Positions 1 through 6,202 of a stretch of 6,483 nucleotides of DNA are shown here, one piece after another. The stretch covers positions 1 through 6,483 of the forward strand of contig CAITDX010000047.1 of assembly GCA_903891335.1 (NCBI GenBank), in the 5' to 3' direction. The notes beneath the pieces are model-generated. The model was not told the origin of the DNA. It ran no database searches and was given only the letters and a program-made list of their open reading frames with translations. Position 1 is the stretch's first letter, and the number at the start of each line of letters is the position of its first letter. The DNA is from an uncultured bacterium. GTDB taxonomy: Bacteria; Patescibacteriota; Microgenomatia; UBA1400; PJMF01. The translations under genes were made by a program, and so were the position numbers.

Positions 1-30
1 AAAGAAGAAAATAAAAAAGAGTATTTATAA
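1..30 (+). CDS. Possible C-terminal end of an upstream gene (partial)
   Basis: Frame 1 from the window edge is open for nine codons (KEENKKEYL) and ends with TAA at 28-30, five bases before the next ATG. A lysine/glutamate-rich tail closely followed by the next gene fits the end of a protein in the same operon as the sugar transferase. Nine codons cannot prove coding: frame 2 is also open here, and the stretch is very A-rich. Function unknown. Confidence 0.3.
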   Translation, partial: KEENKKEYL

Positions 31-35
31 ACACC

Positions 36-662
36 ATGAACTACGAACAAAAAAAGAGAATCCTCGATCTGTTTGTTGCTGGAATGCTGATTATCGCGTT
101 TGCTCCCTTTTGGATCATTATTCCACTTCTTATCTTCTTTGATTCTGGTTGGCCGGTAATTTTTACTCACAAGCGCGTGGGCAAGGGTGGCATTGATTTC
201 AAACTCTTTAAGTTTCGCTCGATGGTGCTAAATGCTGATGAAATTCTTCACAAGAAAAACCACCAACTACTCAAGCAGTTCAAAAAAGGAGATTGGAAAA
301 TTGCTGCCAAGGATGATCCTCGTATCACTCCACTTGGTAGGTTTTTACGCGCCTTCACCATTGATGAATTCCCGCAACTTTTTAATGTTATCAGGGGAGA
401 AATGAGCATGGTTGGTCCTCGTGCCTATGTTCGCAAAGAACTTGAGGAGCAAAGCCGTAAATATAAAGAAACCAAGCAATATATTCCGCTTATTTTGTCG
501 GTCAAACCAGGTATCACTGGACCTTGGCAAACTAGCGGCCGCAACGAAATTCCTTTCGCCAAGCGTGCTGCCATGGATGCCGATTACGCCCGCAACAGAA
601 GCCTCCGCCAAGATATTCGCATTCTCTTACGCACCCCTGCAGCAATGCTATCCAAATGGTAG
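36..662 (+). CDS. Monotopic phosphoglycosyl transferase (bacterial sugar transferase, PglC/WbaP-type)
   Basis: By family, this enzyme transfers a sugar-1-phosphate from a nucleotide sugar to a polyprenol phosphate on the inner face of the membrane, the first step in building a lipid-linked glycan for capsule, O-antigen-like polymer or glycoprotein. Seen: an N-terminal hydrophobic segment at about 14-36 with internal prolines (P24, P30), as expected for the re-entrant helix of the monotopic class; KFRSM at 59-63; DPRITPLGRFLR at 94-105; the catalytic Asp-Glu pair D110-E111 in IDEFPQL; GPR at 127-129; and KPGITGPWQTSGRN at 157-170. The 208 residues match the minimal catalytic form, without the extra N-terminal helices of WbaP. 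The protein ends in SKW rather than the frequent GAY-like end. The start is the only ATG that keeps the whole membrane helix; no good ribosome binding site precedes it. The sugar cannot be told from sequence. It lies 67 bases before the DUF4012 gene. Confidence 0.95.
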   Translation: MNYEQKKRILDLFVAGMLIIAFAPFWIIIPLLIFFDSGWPVIFTHKRVGKGGIDFKLFKFRSMVLNADEILHKKNHQLLKQFKKGDWKIAAKDDPRITPLGRFLRAFTIDEFPQLFNVIRGEMSMVGPRAYVRKELEEQSRKYKETKQYIPLILSVKPGITGPWQTSGRNEIPFAKRAAMDADYARNRSLRQDIRILLRTPAAMLSKW

Positions 663-691
663 AGCGTCAAACTCCCAACAAAGAGCAGCTT

Positions 692-721
692 TTGACTCCA
701 GTATTTTGATTCTGTTATACT
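692..721 (+). promoter_or_regulatory. Sigma70-type promoter for the DUF4012 gene, extended -10
   Basis: TTGACT (692-697), an 18-base spacer, then TATACT (716-721) preceded by TG at 713-714 in the extended -10 position. Both hexamers match the consensus at five of six bases. Only eight bases lie between the -10 and the ATG at 730, so transcription would begin about two bases before the start codon. It sits in the 67-base gap after the sugar transferase, which shows no convincing terminator. Confidence 0.7.
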
Positions 722-729
722 GATCTTCT

Positions 730-2760
730 ATGGAAAATGAATTTGACCGCACACTAGCCCAGTTTGCCGCTACCCCAGACACAACTAATCCTGTTTCTTC
801 AAACACAATGTCTGATGAAGCAAAATCCACTAACCAAGAATCAATAAAAATAAATCCCAAGAAACCTCGTTTTGTGCTTAAGCCTTGGCAAAAAATCACC
901 CTTGGTGTTTGTCTGCTCCTACTTGCCGTCATAGCCGGTATTCTCAGCTATAGCTACGTGCTCATCCGCCAATTGAAGCATGAGGTGGACTTAGCATTAC
1001 CATTGGTGCATGAAGTCAAGCAACTTGCTGCCAGTCAGAATTTCTTAGCATTACCAGAAAAAATCACTGCCCTCCAAGAAAGTAAAAATCGAATCTATGA
1101 GCACTATCAGAAACTTGGTTTTTATGGCAAGATTCCTTTCCTAGGCGCCTATTATCAAGATGGTGACAAACTCTTCCAAGCTGCTGATCACGGGCTTACT
1201 GTCGCTGCTAAAGGTCTGGCAGCACTGATGCCATACGCTGATCTGCTTGGACTTAAAGGAGAGGGAACCTTCACTGGTGGCACCACACAAGATCGCATTG
1301 TTTTGATTTTACAGACCTTAGAGCAAATTCAGCCCACCATCGATGAAATTGATCAAGAGGTTAAAACGATTGCTGACATTCTCCAAAGCATTGATGCCAA
1401 CCGCTATCCAGAAAATCTCTTTGATCGCGAGATTCGTAGTCAAGTCATCAGTGCTCAAGAGATGGCCGCTCTCTACAGTCAAACCTTCTCTGATTACAAA
1501 CCAGTTATTGCCTCATTGGGCAAAATGGCTGGTTCCAAAGAGCCTCAAAAGTATCTGGTGCTCTTCCAAAATGACAATGAGTTACGCCCCACGGGTGGTT
1601 TCTTGACTGCCTATGCCATTATTACCGTTGATAAAGGTGTCGTTAATTCTGAGAAGTCAGATGATATTTATGAACTTGACAAAAAATTTACCAAAAAAGT
1701 CCCTATCCCTGCAGTCTTGGGTAAATACTTGACCACTGAAAAGTATTACCACCTGCGCGACATGAACATCTCACCTGATTTCAAAACTGCCATGGATGAG
1801 TTCTATGCTAATTACCAAACAGTCAAAGGCGAACCAACCGATATTGATGGTATTATCGCCGTTGACACCTATGTGCTCAGCGAATTACTTCGAGTGATTG
1901 GCCCCGTCGAAGTGCCCGGATATGGCACTTTCTCGGCTGACAACAGTCCCAAATGTGATTGTCCGCAGGTCGTCTACGCTCTCTCTGAGATCATCACCAA
2001 ACCCACTCCCTACTTGCGCGAAGACCGCAAAGGTGTTCTTGGACCATTGATGAAATCTATTCTCAGTAAAACCTATGATCTCGATAAAGCTCGTTTCCCC
2101 GAACTCTTCCAGGTTGCGATTAAGAGCTTAGAGGGTCGTCGAGTTCAGATGTATTTCATGGATGAATCAACTCAAATGGCAGCTGAGCAAATCAATGCTG
2201 CTGGCAGACTCTATGAGCAAAAAAATAACCTCAAAGCTTGGGAAATGGGTAAAAACCTTGATTTTCTGGCAATTGTTGATGCCAATCTCGGTGGCGCCAA
2301 ATCTAATTTATTCGTCAACTACGAAGTAAAACAGACAGTAAGTGCCCCAGTTGACGGCTATTTAGAGAAAACAGTCGAAATTACCTATAAAAATAGTCGC
2401 AAAGCCGACAACTGTAATCTAGAAGCAGGTCAACTCTGTCTCAATTCTACTCTGAATGACTGGTTGCGCATTTACCTACCCAAAGGCTCTGAGCTCATTG
2501 AAATTCAAGGTATTAGTAATGAAGCCAGTACCTATGAAGAAGGTGGCCTTACCGTCATTGATGGTTATTTCAGTCTCGAACCGATGGGTTTGGCCAAAAT
2601 CAAACTCAGCTACAAAGTACCCTACACCGATGTAGCTACCTACAATCTCAGAGTCTGGAAACAGGGTGGAGTAGACAGCATCCCCATGCTGATCGATGTA
2701 ACTGGTGGTGAAGAACAACTCCTGATCGAAAAAGACACTGACTACAGCACTGTCTTTTAA
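730..2760 (+). CDS. DUF4012 domain protein, single-pass membrane anchored
   Basis: Role not established. Seen: a polar Ser/Thr/Lys-rich N-terminus of about 54 residues, one membrane helix at about 55-79, then a large domain expected outside the cell. Residues 80-260 look mostly helical. DUF4012 hallmarks follow: KYLVLFQNDNELRPTGGF at 274-291, YHLRDMNISPDF at 340-351 and DIDGIIAVD at 371-379, followed by LLRVIGPVEVPGYG at 386-399. A cysteine pair (CDC, 409-411) and C562/C570 could form disulfides outside the cell. The C-terminal third looks beta-rich. The segment IAVD...GPVEV resembles the VD...GGVEV region of LytR-CpsA-Psr (LCP) glycan transferases, and with the phosphoglycosyl transferase next door a role in surface glycan handling is plausible; this is inference. 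The start at 730 is preferred over M27 (808) because a promoter lies just ahead of it. recO follows after 17 bases. Confidence 0.93.
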   Translation: MENEFDRTLAQFAATPDTTNPVSSNTMSDEAKSTNQESIKINPKKPRFVLKPWQKITLGVCLLLLAVIAGILSYSYVLIRQLKHEVDLALPLVHEVKQLAASQNFLALPEKITALQESKNRIYEHYQKLGFYGKIPFLGAYYQDGDKLFQAADHGLTVAAKGLAALMPYADLLGLKGEGTFTGGTTQDRIVLILQTLEQIQPTIDEIDQEVKTIADILQSIDANRYPENLFDREIRSQVISAQEMAALYSQTFSDYKPVIASLGKMAGSKEPQKYLVLFQNDNELRPTGGFLTAYAIITVDKGVVNSEKSDDIYELDKKFTKKVPIPAVLGKYLTTEKYYHLRDMNISPDFKTAMDEFYANYQTVKGEPTDIDGIIAVDTYVLSELLRVIGPVEVPGYGTFSADNSPKCDCPQVVYALSEIITKPTPYLREDRKGVLGPLMKSILSKTYDLDKARFPELFQVAIKSLEGRRVQMYFMDESTQMAAEQINAAGRLYEQKNNLKAWEMGKNLDFLAIVDANLGGAKSNLFVNYEVKQTVSAPVDGYLEKTVEITYKNSRKADNCNLEAGQLCLNSTLNDWLRIYLPKGSELIEIQGISNEASTYEEGGLTVIDGYFSLEPMGLAKIKLSYKVPYTDVATYNLRVWKQGGVDSIPMLIDVTGGEEQLLIEKDTDYSTVF

Positions 2761-2769
2761 AACAGCGCA

Positions 2770-2774
2770 AGAGG
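2770..2774 (+). promoter_or_regulatory. Shine-Dalgarno-like site of recO
   Basis: AGAGG ends three bases before the recO ATG at 2778. The spacing is shorter than the usual 5 to 9 bases, but no other in-frame start lies nearby and the N-terminus is conserved. It is the only clear purine-rich ribosome binding site among the starts in this window, and it belongs to the one clearly operon-internal gene. Confidence 0.4.
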
Positions 2775-2777
2775 TTT

Positions 2778-3320
2778 ATGAGTCATTCTTTCAAAACACA
2801 AGCCATGGTGCTTAAACGCGTCAGTGTCGGTGAAGCTGATCGTATTGTCACACTCCTGTGTCCAGAGCGAGGTAAAATCGTCTGCGTCGCCAAGGGCGTG
2901 CGCAAGCTTAAATCAAGTAACCGCGCCAACCTAGAACCAGGCAACATTGTTGAAGCACTCCTGATCGAAACCAAATCATTGCCCATCTTAACCCAGAGCA
3001 AACTGGCTGCTGATGCCACGAATGTCCGCCAATCACTCACGGGCATTTCACAACTCTCACAAATCTTGGAAATTTTTGATCGGCTCTTTGTGGAAGATTT
3101 CATTGATGAAGCAGCTGGAGAACTTGCTTTTGCCATCCATCAAGAACTCGTGTCAGAAAATAAGCGCAATGGTCGCATCAAGCAACTACTCACAGAACTC
3201 GTACAAACCCTTGGCTACCAAGCACTTGATGAAACGACTCATCAAAGCATCTTGGACTATGTGGCTGAAATCAGCGAACAAAAAATGAAAAGCTTCGATT
3301 TCCTACAGGTACGAGCCTGA
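2778..3320 (+). CDS. recO: DNA repair protein RecO, short form without zinc finger
   Basis: By family, RecO works in the RecFOR pathway: it binds single-stranded DNA and SSB and, with RecR, helps load RecA at gaps and during strand annealing. Seen: the N-terminal OB-fold signature is intact, with AMVLKRVSVGEADRIVTLL at 9-27, GKIVCVAKGVRK at 32-43 and NLEPGNIVEALLI at 51-63. A helical RecO C-domain follows, including LLTELVQTLGYQ at 137-148 and a final KMKSFDFL at 169-176. The protein has 180 residues against about 240 in E. coli. The missing part is the loop that usually follows the LLxxLG helix and often carries two CxxC pairs; the only cysteines here are C28 and C36 in the OB fold. The last helix is present, so this looks like an internal shortening and not a truncation. 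It follows the DUF4012 gene by 17 bases and probably shares its transcript. Confidence 0.93.
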   Translation: MSHSFKTQAMVLKRVSVGEADRIVTLLCPERGKIVCVAKGVRKLKSSNRANLEPGNIVEALLIETKSLPILTQSKLAADATNVRQSLTGISQLSQILEIFDRLFVEDFIDEAAGELAFAIHQELVSENKRNGRIKQLLTELVQTLGYQALDETTHQSILDYVAEISEQKMKSFDFLQVRA

Positions 3321-3345
3321 CAAGCCATGTAGGCAATGCTATAAT
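3317..3345 (+). promoter_or_regulatory. Near-consensus sigma70 promoter for glyQS, extended -10
   Basis: CTGACA (3317-3322), a 17-base spacer, then a perfect TATAAT (3340-3345) with TG at 3337-3338 in the extended -10 position. The -35 hexamer overlaps the recO stop codon TGA (3318-3320). Ten bases separate the -10 from the ATG at 3356, so the 5' leader would be about four bases. It is the best promoter in the window and fits a constitutively expressed tRNA synthetase. Confidence 0.8.
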
Positions 3346-3355
3346 CCTCTCAACC

Positions 3356-4762
3356 ATGTCTAGCTCAACCACTTCTCCTACACTTGATGAAATTGTCGCC
3401 CTCAGCAAGCGCCGCGGCTTCGTCTATCCGACCTCCGAAATCTATGGTGGTCTGGCCAATGCCTATGAATATGGTCCCAATGGCGTCGAGTTACTGCGCA
3501 AAATCAAGAATTTATGGTGGGAATTTTTTATTAGTAAGAGAAGCGACATGCTAGGCTTAGACAGTCAAATTATCCTGCACCCTCGGACTTGGGAGGCTTC
3601 AGGCCATGTCAGTTCTTTCACCGACCCACTGGTTGAAGACCAAGTGACCCACAAGCGCTACCGAGCCGACCACTTGATTGAGAGCTGGCTAAGCAAACAC
3701 TCGCTTGACAACCCTCCAGTAGTTGAAAGCATGTCGGTGCAAGACATGAGCCAATTCATAAGTGCCAACAACATCAAATCTCCTGACGGCAATCCCCTCA
3801 GCGCTGCCAAGAGCTTCAATCTCCTCTTTGAGACCTCGATTGGCGTGGTGGCTGATGAGAGTAACAAAGTCTACCTGCGCGGTGAAACTGCTCAGGGTAT
3901 TTTCTCCAACTTCAAGCAAATCGTTGACAGCAATCGGGTCAAACTCCCTTTTGGTGTCGGGCAGATCGGCAAAAGCTTCCGCAATGAAATCACTACTGGT
4001 CAATTCATCTTTCGCACTCTTGAATTCGAACAAGCCGAAATTGAGTACTTCTTCAACCCCAAAGACACTGACTGGCAAGTGCTCTTCAAAGATTGGCAAG
4101 ATAAGATGTGGCAATTTGTCACCGAAATTCTGGGTATTAATCCAGATAAATTGCGCTGGCGCCGCCACGAGGACTCAGAACGCAGCTTCTACAGCAAAGA
4201 CACCTATGACCTCGAATACCAGTACCCATTTGGCTGGAAAGAACTCTGGGGCATTGCCTATCGAACTGACTACGACCTCAAACAGCACATGGAGTTTTCT
4301 GGTCGCAGTCTCGAATACATCGATCCACTCACTCAAGAGAAATTTATTCCTCACGTCATTGAGCCCGCAGTTGGTATCAATCGCTTACTGCTAATGGTGC
4401 TCTGCGATGCCTACCGACCAGATGCACAGCGCGAACGCCTAGTACTTGAACTGCAACCCAAGCTCGCTCCCTACCAAGTTGCGGTGTTTCCACTCCTTAA
4501 AAATAAACCTGAACTCGTTGATCGAGCCAAGACGGTTTATCAACTCCTCCAAAACAACTACCGAGTTACCTGGGATGAGCGCGGCAACATTGGTAAGCGC
4601 TACCTTTCTCAAGACGAGATTGGCACACCATACTGCGTTACCATTGATTTCGAAACCTTAGAAAACGACAGTGTTACCGTCAGGCATCGAGATACTGCCA
4701 CCCAGGAAAGAATCAAAATCAATGATTTGGAGGGATGGCTACAAGATAAACTCTTGCGCTAA
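3356..4762 (+). CDS. glyQS: Glycine--tRNA ligase, single-chain alpha2 type
   Basis: A cytoplasmic class II aminoacyl-tRNA synthetase that charges tRNA-Gly with glycine using ATP. Seen: the N-terminal signature DEIVALSKRRGFVYPTSEIYGG at 11-32; EASGHVSSFTDP at 80-91; RGETAQGIF at 175-183; motif 2 with GKSFRNEI (205-212) and FRTLEFEQAEIEYF (219-232); motif 3 HVIEPAVGINRLLL at 333-346; and an anticodon-binding domain at about 372-462 with DERGNIGKRYLSQDEIGTPYCV at 407-428 and RHRDT at 443-447. All core motifs are intact and 468 residues is normal for the homodimeric type, unrelated in build to the alpha2beta2 enzyme. The two CxxC halves of the zinc ribbon seen in many relatives are replaced (D95/T98 and S142/G145); I recall a cysteine-poor form in Thermus as well. 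The start is fixed by the conserved N-terminus. It has its own promoter and ends convergent with the next gene. Confidence 0.98.
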   Translation: MSSSTTSPTLDEIVALSKRRGFVYPTSEIYGGLANAYEYGPNGVELLRKIKNLWWEFFISKRSDMLGLDSQIILHPRTWEASGHVSSFTDPLVEDQVTHKRYRADHLIESWLSKHSLDNPPVVESMSVQDMSQFISANNIKSPDGNPLSAAKSFNLLFETSIGVVADESNKVYLRGETAQGIFSNFKQIVDSNRVKLPFGVGQIGKSFRNEITTGQFIFRTLEFEQAEIEYFFNPKDTDWQVLFKDWQDKMWQFVTEILGINPDKLRWRRHEDSERSFYSKDTYDLEYQYPFGWKELWGIAYRTDYDLKQHMEFSGRSLEYIDPLTQEKFIPHVIEPAVGINRLLLMVLCDAYRPDAQRERLVLELQPKLAPYQVAVFPLLKNKPELVDRAKTVYQLLQNNYRVTWDERGNIGKRYLSQDEIGTPYCVTIDFETLENDSVTVRHRDTATQERIKINDLEGWLQDKLLR

Positions 4763-4788
4763 GAATCAATTTTTCTTACTTAGTACGC
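4756..4788. terminator. Possible bidirectional stem-loop between convergent genes
   Basis: GCG-CTAAG (4756-4763) can pair with CTTAG (4779-4783) and CGC (4786-4788), with a two-base bulge (4784-4785) and an AT-rich loop. An alternative six-base-pair stem, TAAGAA (4760-4765) with TTCTTA (4773-4778), lies inside it; its arms contain the stop codons of the two converging genes. Only 13 bases separate the two genes, and the structure could end transcription from either side. No proper T-run follows on the plus strand, so the call is weak. Confidence 0.3.
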
Positions 4789-5264
4789 TTCAAACGAGTC
4801 CCATCAGCTTGACGCTCGCTGGTGACCTCATAGTACCGTGTATTTGCAAATATCTTCCTCAGTTTCTTTATTCTTGCCCTCATTCTGTCAATCGGATGAA
4901 TGGTTTCCATGCTGATGCCCCCACTGCCATAGACGATCTTAGGAGGATTTTGATCTTTAAATATCTCTTTTCTTTGTCTTTTTACTGGATCAAGGGCGTG
5001 AATAATCGCCCCACCAACCAGTAATCCTCCTCGCACGACATTACCCACGGTAACATCAATTGCCTTACTTCCTAACCACACCACACCCAAAAAGGCTAGG
5101 CGAGCCCCTTCCATCACCGTATCTTTAGCTTGAGGAATACCGAGATTCTCAGCTGTCCTCTGAACAAAACTTCTTGATTCATGCGTAATACCATCATCAT
5201 CAGTTTCGGCGTGTCTCCAGCTGGTGGGGTCAACTATCCCTGGTTCTTCCCAAATTTTAACCAT
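4776..5264 (-). CDS. Hypothetical protein with central glycine-rich hydrophobic segment
   Basis: I do not recognise this 162-residue protein. Seen: an acidic, polar N-terminus (about 1-50, with the cluster TDDDG at 21-25), a Gly/Val/Leu-rich hydrophobic stretch at about 55-91 broken by K67, D70 and R78, and a strongly basic C-terminal third (RMRARIKKLRKIF at 127-139, ending RLKRTK). There are no cysteines and no signal peptide. The hydrophobic part could be one or two short membrane-associated helices or an amphipathic oligomerisation segment. Support for a real gene is a complete reading frame, a promoter-like TTGAAG-N17-TATAGT just upstream on the minus strand, and tidy fit between its neighbours: 13 bases to the convergent glyQS stop and 62 bases to the divergent next gene. 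Overlapping plus-strand frames lack recognisable protein character. Confidence 0.75.
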   Translation of the reverse strand: MVKIWEEPGIVDPTSWRHAETDDDGITHESRSFVQRTAENLGIPQAKDTVMEGARLAFLGVVWLGSKAIDVTVGNVVRGGLLVGGAIIHALDPVKRQRKEIFKDQNPPKIVYGSGGISMETIHPIDRMRARIKKLRKIFANTRYYEVTSERQADGTRLKRTK

Positions 5265-5273
5265 ATACCAAAC

Positions 5274-5302
5274 ACTATAGACATTTACTCTGTTTTCTTC
5301 AA
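5274..5302 (-). promoter_or_regulatory. Promoter for the leftward hypothetical gene
   Basis: On the minus strand TTGAAG (5302-5297), a 17-base spacer, then TATAGT (5279-5274). The -35 matches the consensus at four of six bases and the -10 at five of six. Nine bases lie between the -10 and the ATG at 5264, so the leader would be about three bases. The -35 lies inside the proposed spacer of the rightward promoter for the gene at 5327. Confidence 0.55.
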
Positions 5303-5319
5303 CTCAAATATGGTACCTT
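5284..5319 (+). promoter_or_regulatory. Probable weak promoter for the membrane-anchored gene at 5327
   Basis: Two overlapping readings exist. One is TTTACT (5284-5289), a 19-base spacer and TATGGT (5309-5314). The other is an extended -10, TG (5311-5312) plus TACCTT (5314-5319), without a good -35. Either puts the transcript start within about six bases of the ATG. The 62-base intergenic region must hold some promoter for this gene, but these matches are weak. It overlaps the leftward promoter. Confidence 0.35.
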
Positions 5320-5326
5320 AGAGAAC

Positions 5327-6139
5327 ATGAAAGAAACTCTTAAAAAGAAACTTTTTGTCATTATTCCTCTAGCAATTGTACTGATCGGCGGCATAACCTT
5401 TGCCATAATTAAAAATAAGCAAAACGCCGCTCCTGCACCCGCTCCCACCACCACCAAGAAAAAAATCAGCAGCCCTGTCAATCTCATTCCCGTTTCCGAG
5501 CGTCCCTATGTGCGCTTAGAGCCCAGCAGTGATGGTCACTATATCAGCATCACTATCCAAGAAGTCAAGAAAACCGCCACCAATCTCGAATACGAAATGG
5601 AATACCAAACTGGCTCGATGTTGCAAGGATTTGGCGGAGCCTTGAGTCTCAGCAAGCTTCCTGTCATTGAAAAAAAACTCTTTGGCTCACAGTCGGCTGG
5701 GGGAGCCATTACCTATCATGAAGACATTAAGGGTGGCAATCTCGAACTCCAGTTTGCCGGCAGTGAGAATTATGCCGTTAAATCTGCCTGGCGCTATTTC
5801 ACCAACACTGCCAAAGAAAGCAAGTTTTCTTCTCAAGATGCTAAATTTAGCATCAGTAACGCCGACCTAAGCAAGTATTCCTATATCGTCATTTACAACA
5901 GCCCTGGCTTTCCTGGCAAACTCAAACAAGAACTCCTTTCTGATCCCTACGTCGTCAGTAGTGATCGCGATCTCAAGGCGATTAGCAGCTCATTTGAAAT
6001 TGGCATTCGTCACAATGGCGCAGGTACGATCATGGGCTATGATGGCCAAGAGTGGCAAGAGCTCGAAACTAGCTTCGCCGATGGCATCAACACTGCTAGT
6101 GGTCCACTCATGGACGTCTACGTGCTGGTACAACAATAA
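5327..6139 (+). CDS. Membrane-anchored extracytoplasmic protein of unknown function
   Basis: I can give no function for this 270-residue protein. Seen: a short basic start (KETLKKK), one membrane helix at about 9-28, a Pro/Ala/Thr/Lys linker at about 32-50 containing APAPAP, then a domain of about 220 residues. It has no cysteine, so no lipobox; the helix is best read as an uncleaved anchor with the C-terminal domain outside. The domain looks beta-rich, with alternating patterns such as YISITIQEV (72-80), LEYEMEYQT (87-95), LELQFAG (139-145) and YSYIVIY (184-190), ending in MDVYVLVQQ. ITYHEDIKGGNLELQF at 128-143 reminds me of small extracytoplasmic domains in other CPR proteins, from memory only. 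The start fits because the helix follows at once. It is divergent from the leftward gene and ends before a terminator, so it is probably monocistronic. Confidence 0.9.
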   Translation: MKETLKKKLFVIIPLAIVLIGGITFAIIKNKQNAAPAPAPTTTKKKISSPVNLIPVSERPYVRLEPSSDGHYISITIQEVKKTATNLEYEMEYQTGSMLQGFGGALSLSKLPVIEKKLFGSQSAGGAITYHEDIKGGNLELQFAGSENYAVKSAWRYFTNTAKESKFSSQDAKFSISNADLSKYSYIVIYNSPGFPGKLKQELLSDPYVVSSDRDLKAISSSFEIGIRHNGAGTIMGYDGQEWQELETSFADGINTASGPLMDVYVLVQQ

Positions 6140-6142
6140 CTC

Positions 6143-6167
6143 AAATAACTCGCTCGGTTGTTTTTTT
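6143..6167 (+). terminator. Likely intrinsic terminator after the gene ending at 6139
   Basis: AAATAAC (6143-6149) pairs with GTTGTTT (6157-6163) through seven pairs including one G-T wobble, with a seven-base loop, and runs into a tract of seven T (6161-6167). It starts four bases after the stop codon. The stem is AT-rich, but position and T-run fit a Rho-independent terminator. Confidence 0.5.
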
Positions 6168-6202
6168 ATCTAAGCGCAGAGAATAGCGTGCAAAATTTCA
6201 AT

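Noticed and set aside
671..697. Terminator after the sugar transferase (CAAAG...CTTTTG)
   Set aside because: The stem is only four or five base pairs and is not followed by a T-run.
808..2760. Alternative start at the second Met (residue 27) of the DUF4012 protein
   Set aside because: No ribosome binding site or promoter lies before 808, while a near-consensus promoter lies just before 730.
3318..3332. TGA read as glycine at the end of recO (alternative code of some CPR lineages)
   Set aside because: It would add only four residues before TAG, and none of the other genes contains an in-frame TGA, so the standard code fits.
3689..4168. Minus-strand open frame of 159 codons inside glyQS
   Set aside because: It lies wholly inside a gene with every synthetase motif intact; it is a shadow of the coding strand.
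3762..4394. Plus-strand 210-codon frame inside glyQS
   Set aside because: It is out of frame with a certain gene and has a Ser/Thr/Asn-rich composition typical of a shifted reading frame.
4671..5024. Plus-strand open frame of 117 codons across the glyQS end
   Set aside because: It overlaps the glyQS 3' end out of frame and the leftward gene, which has a promoter and better composition. Its residues show no protein-like pattern.
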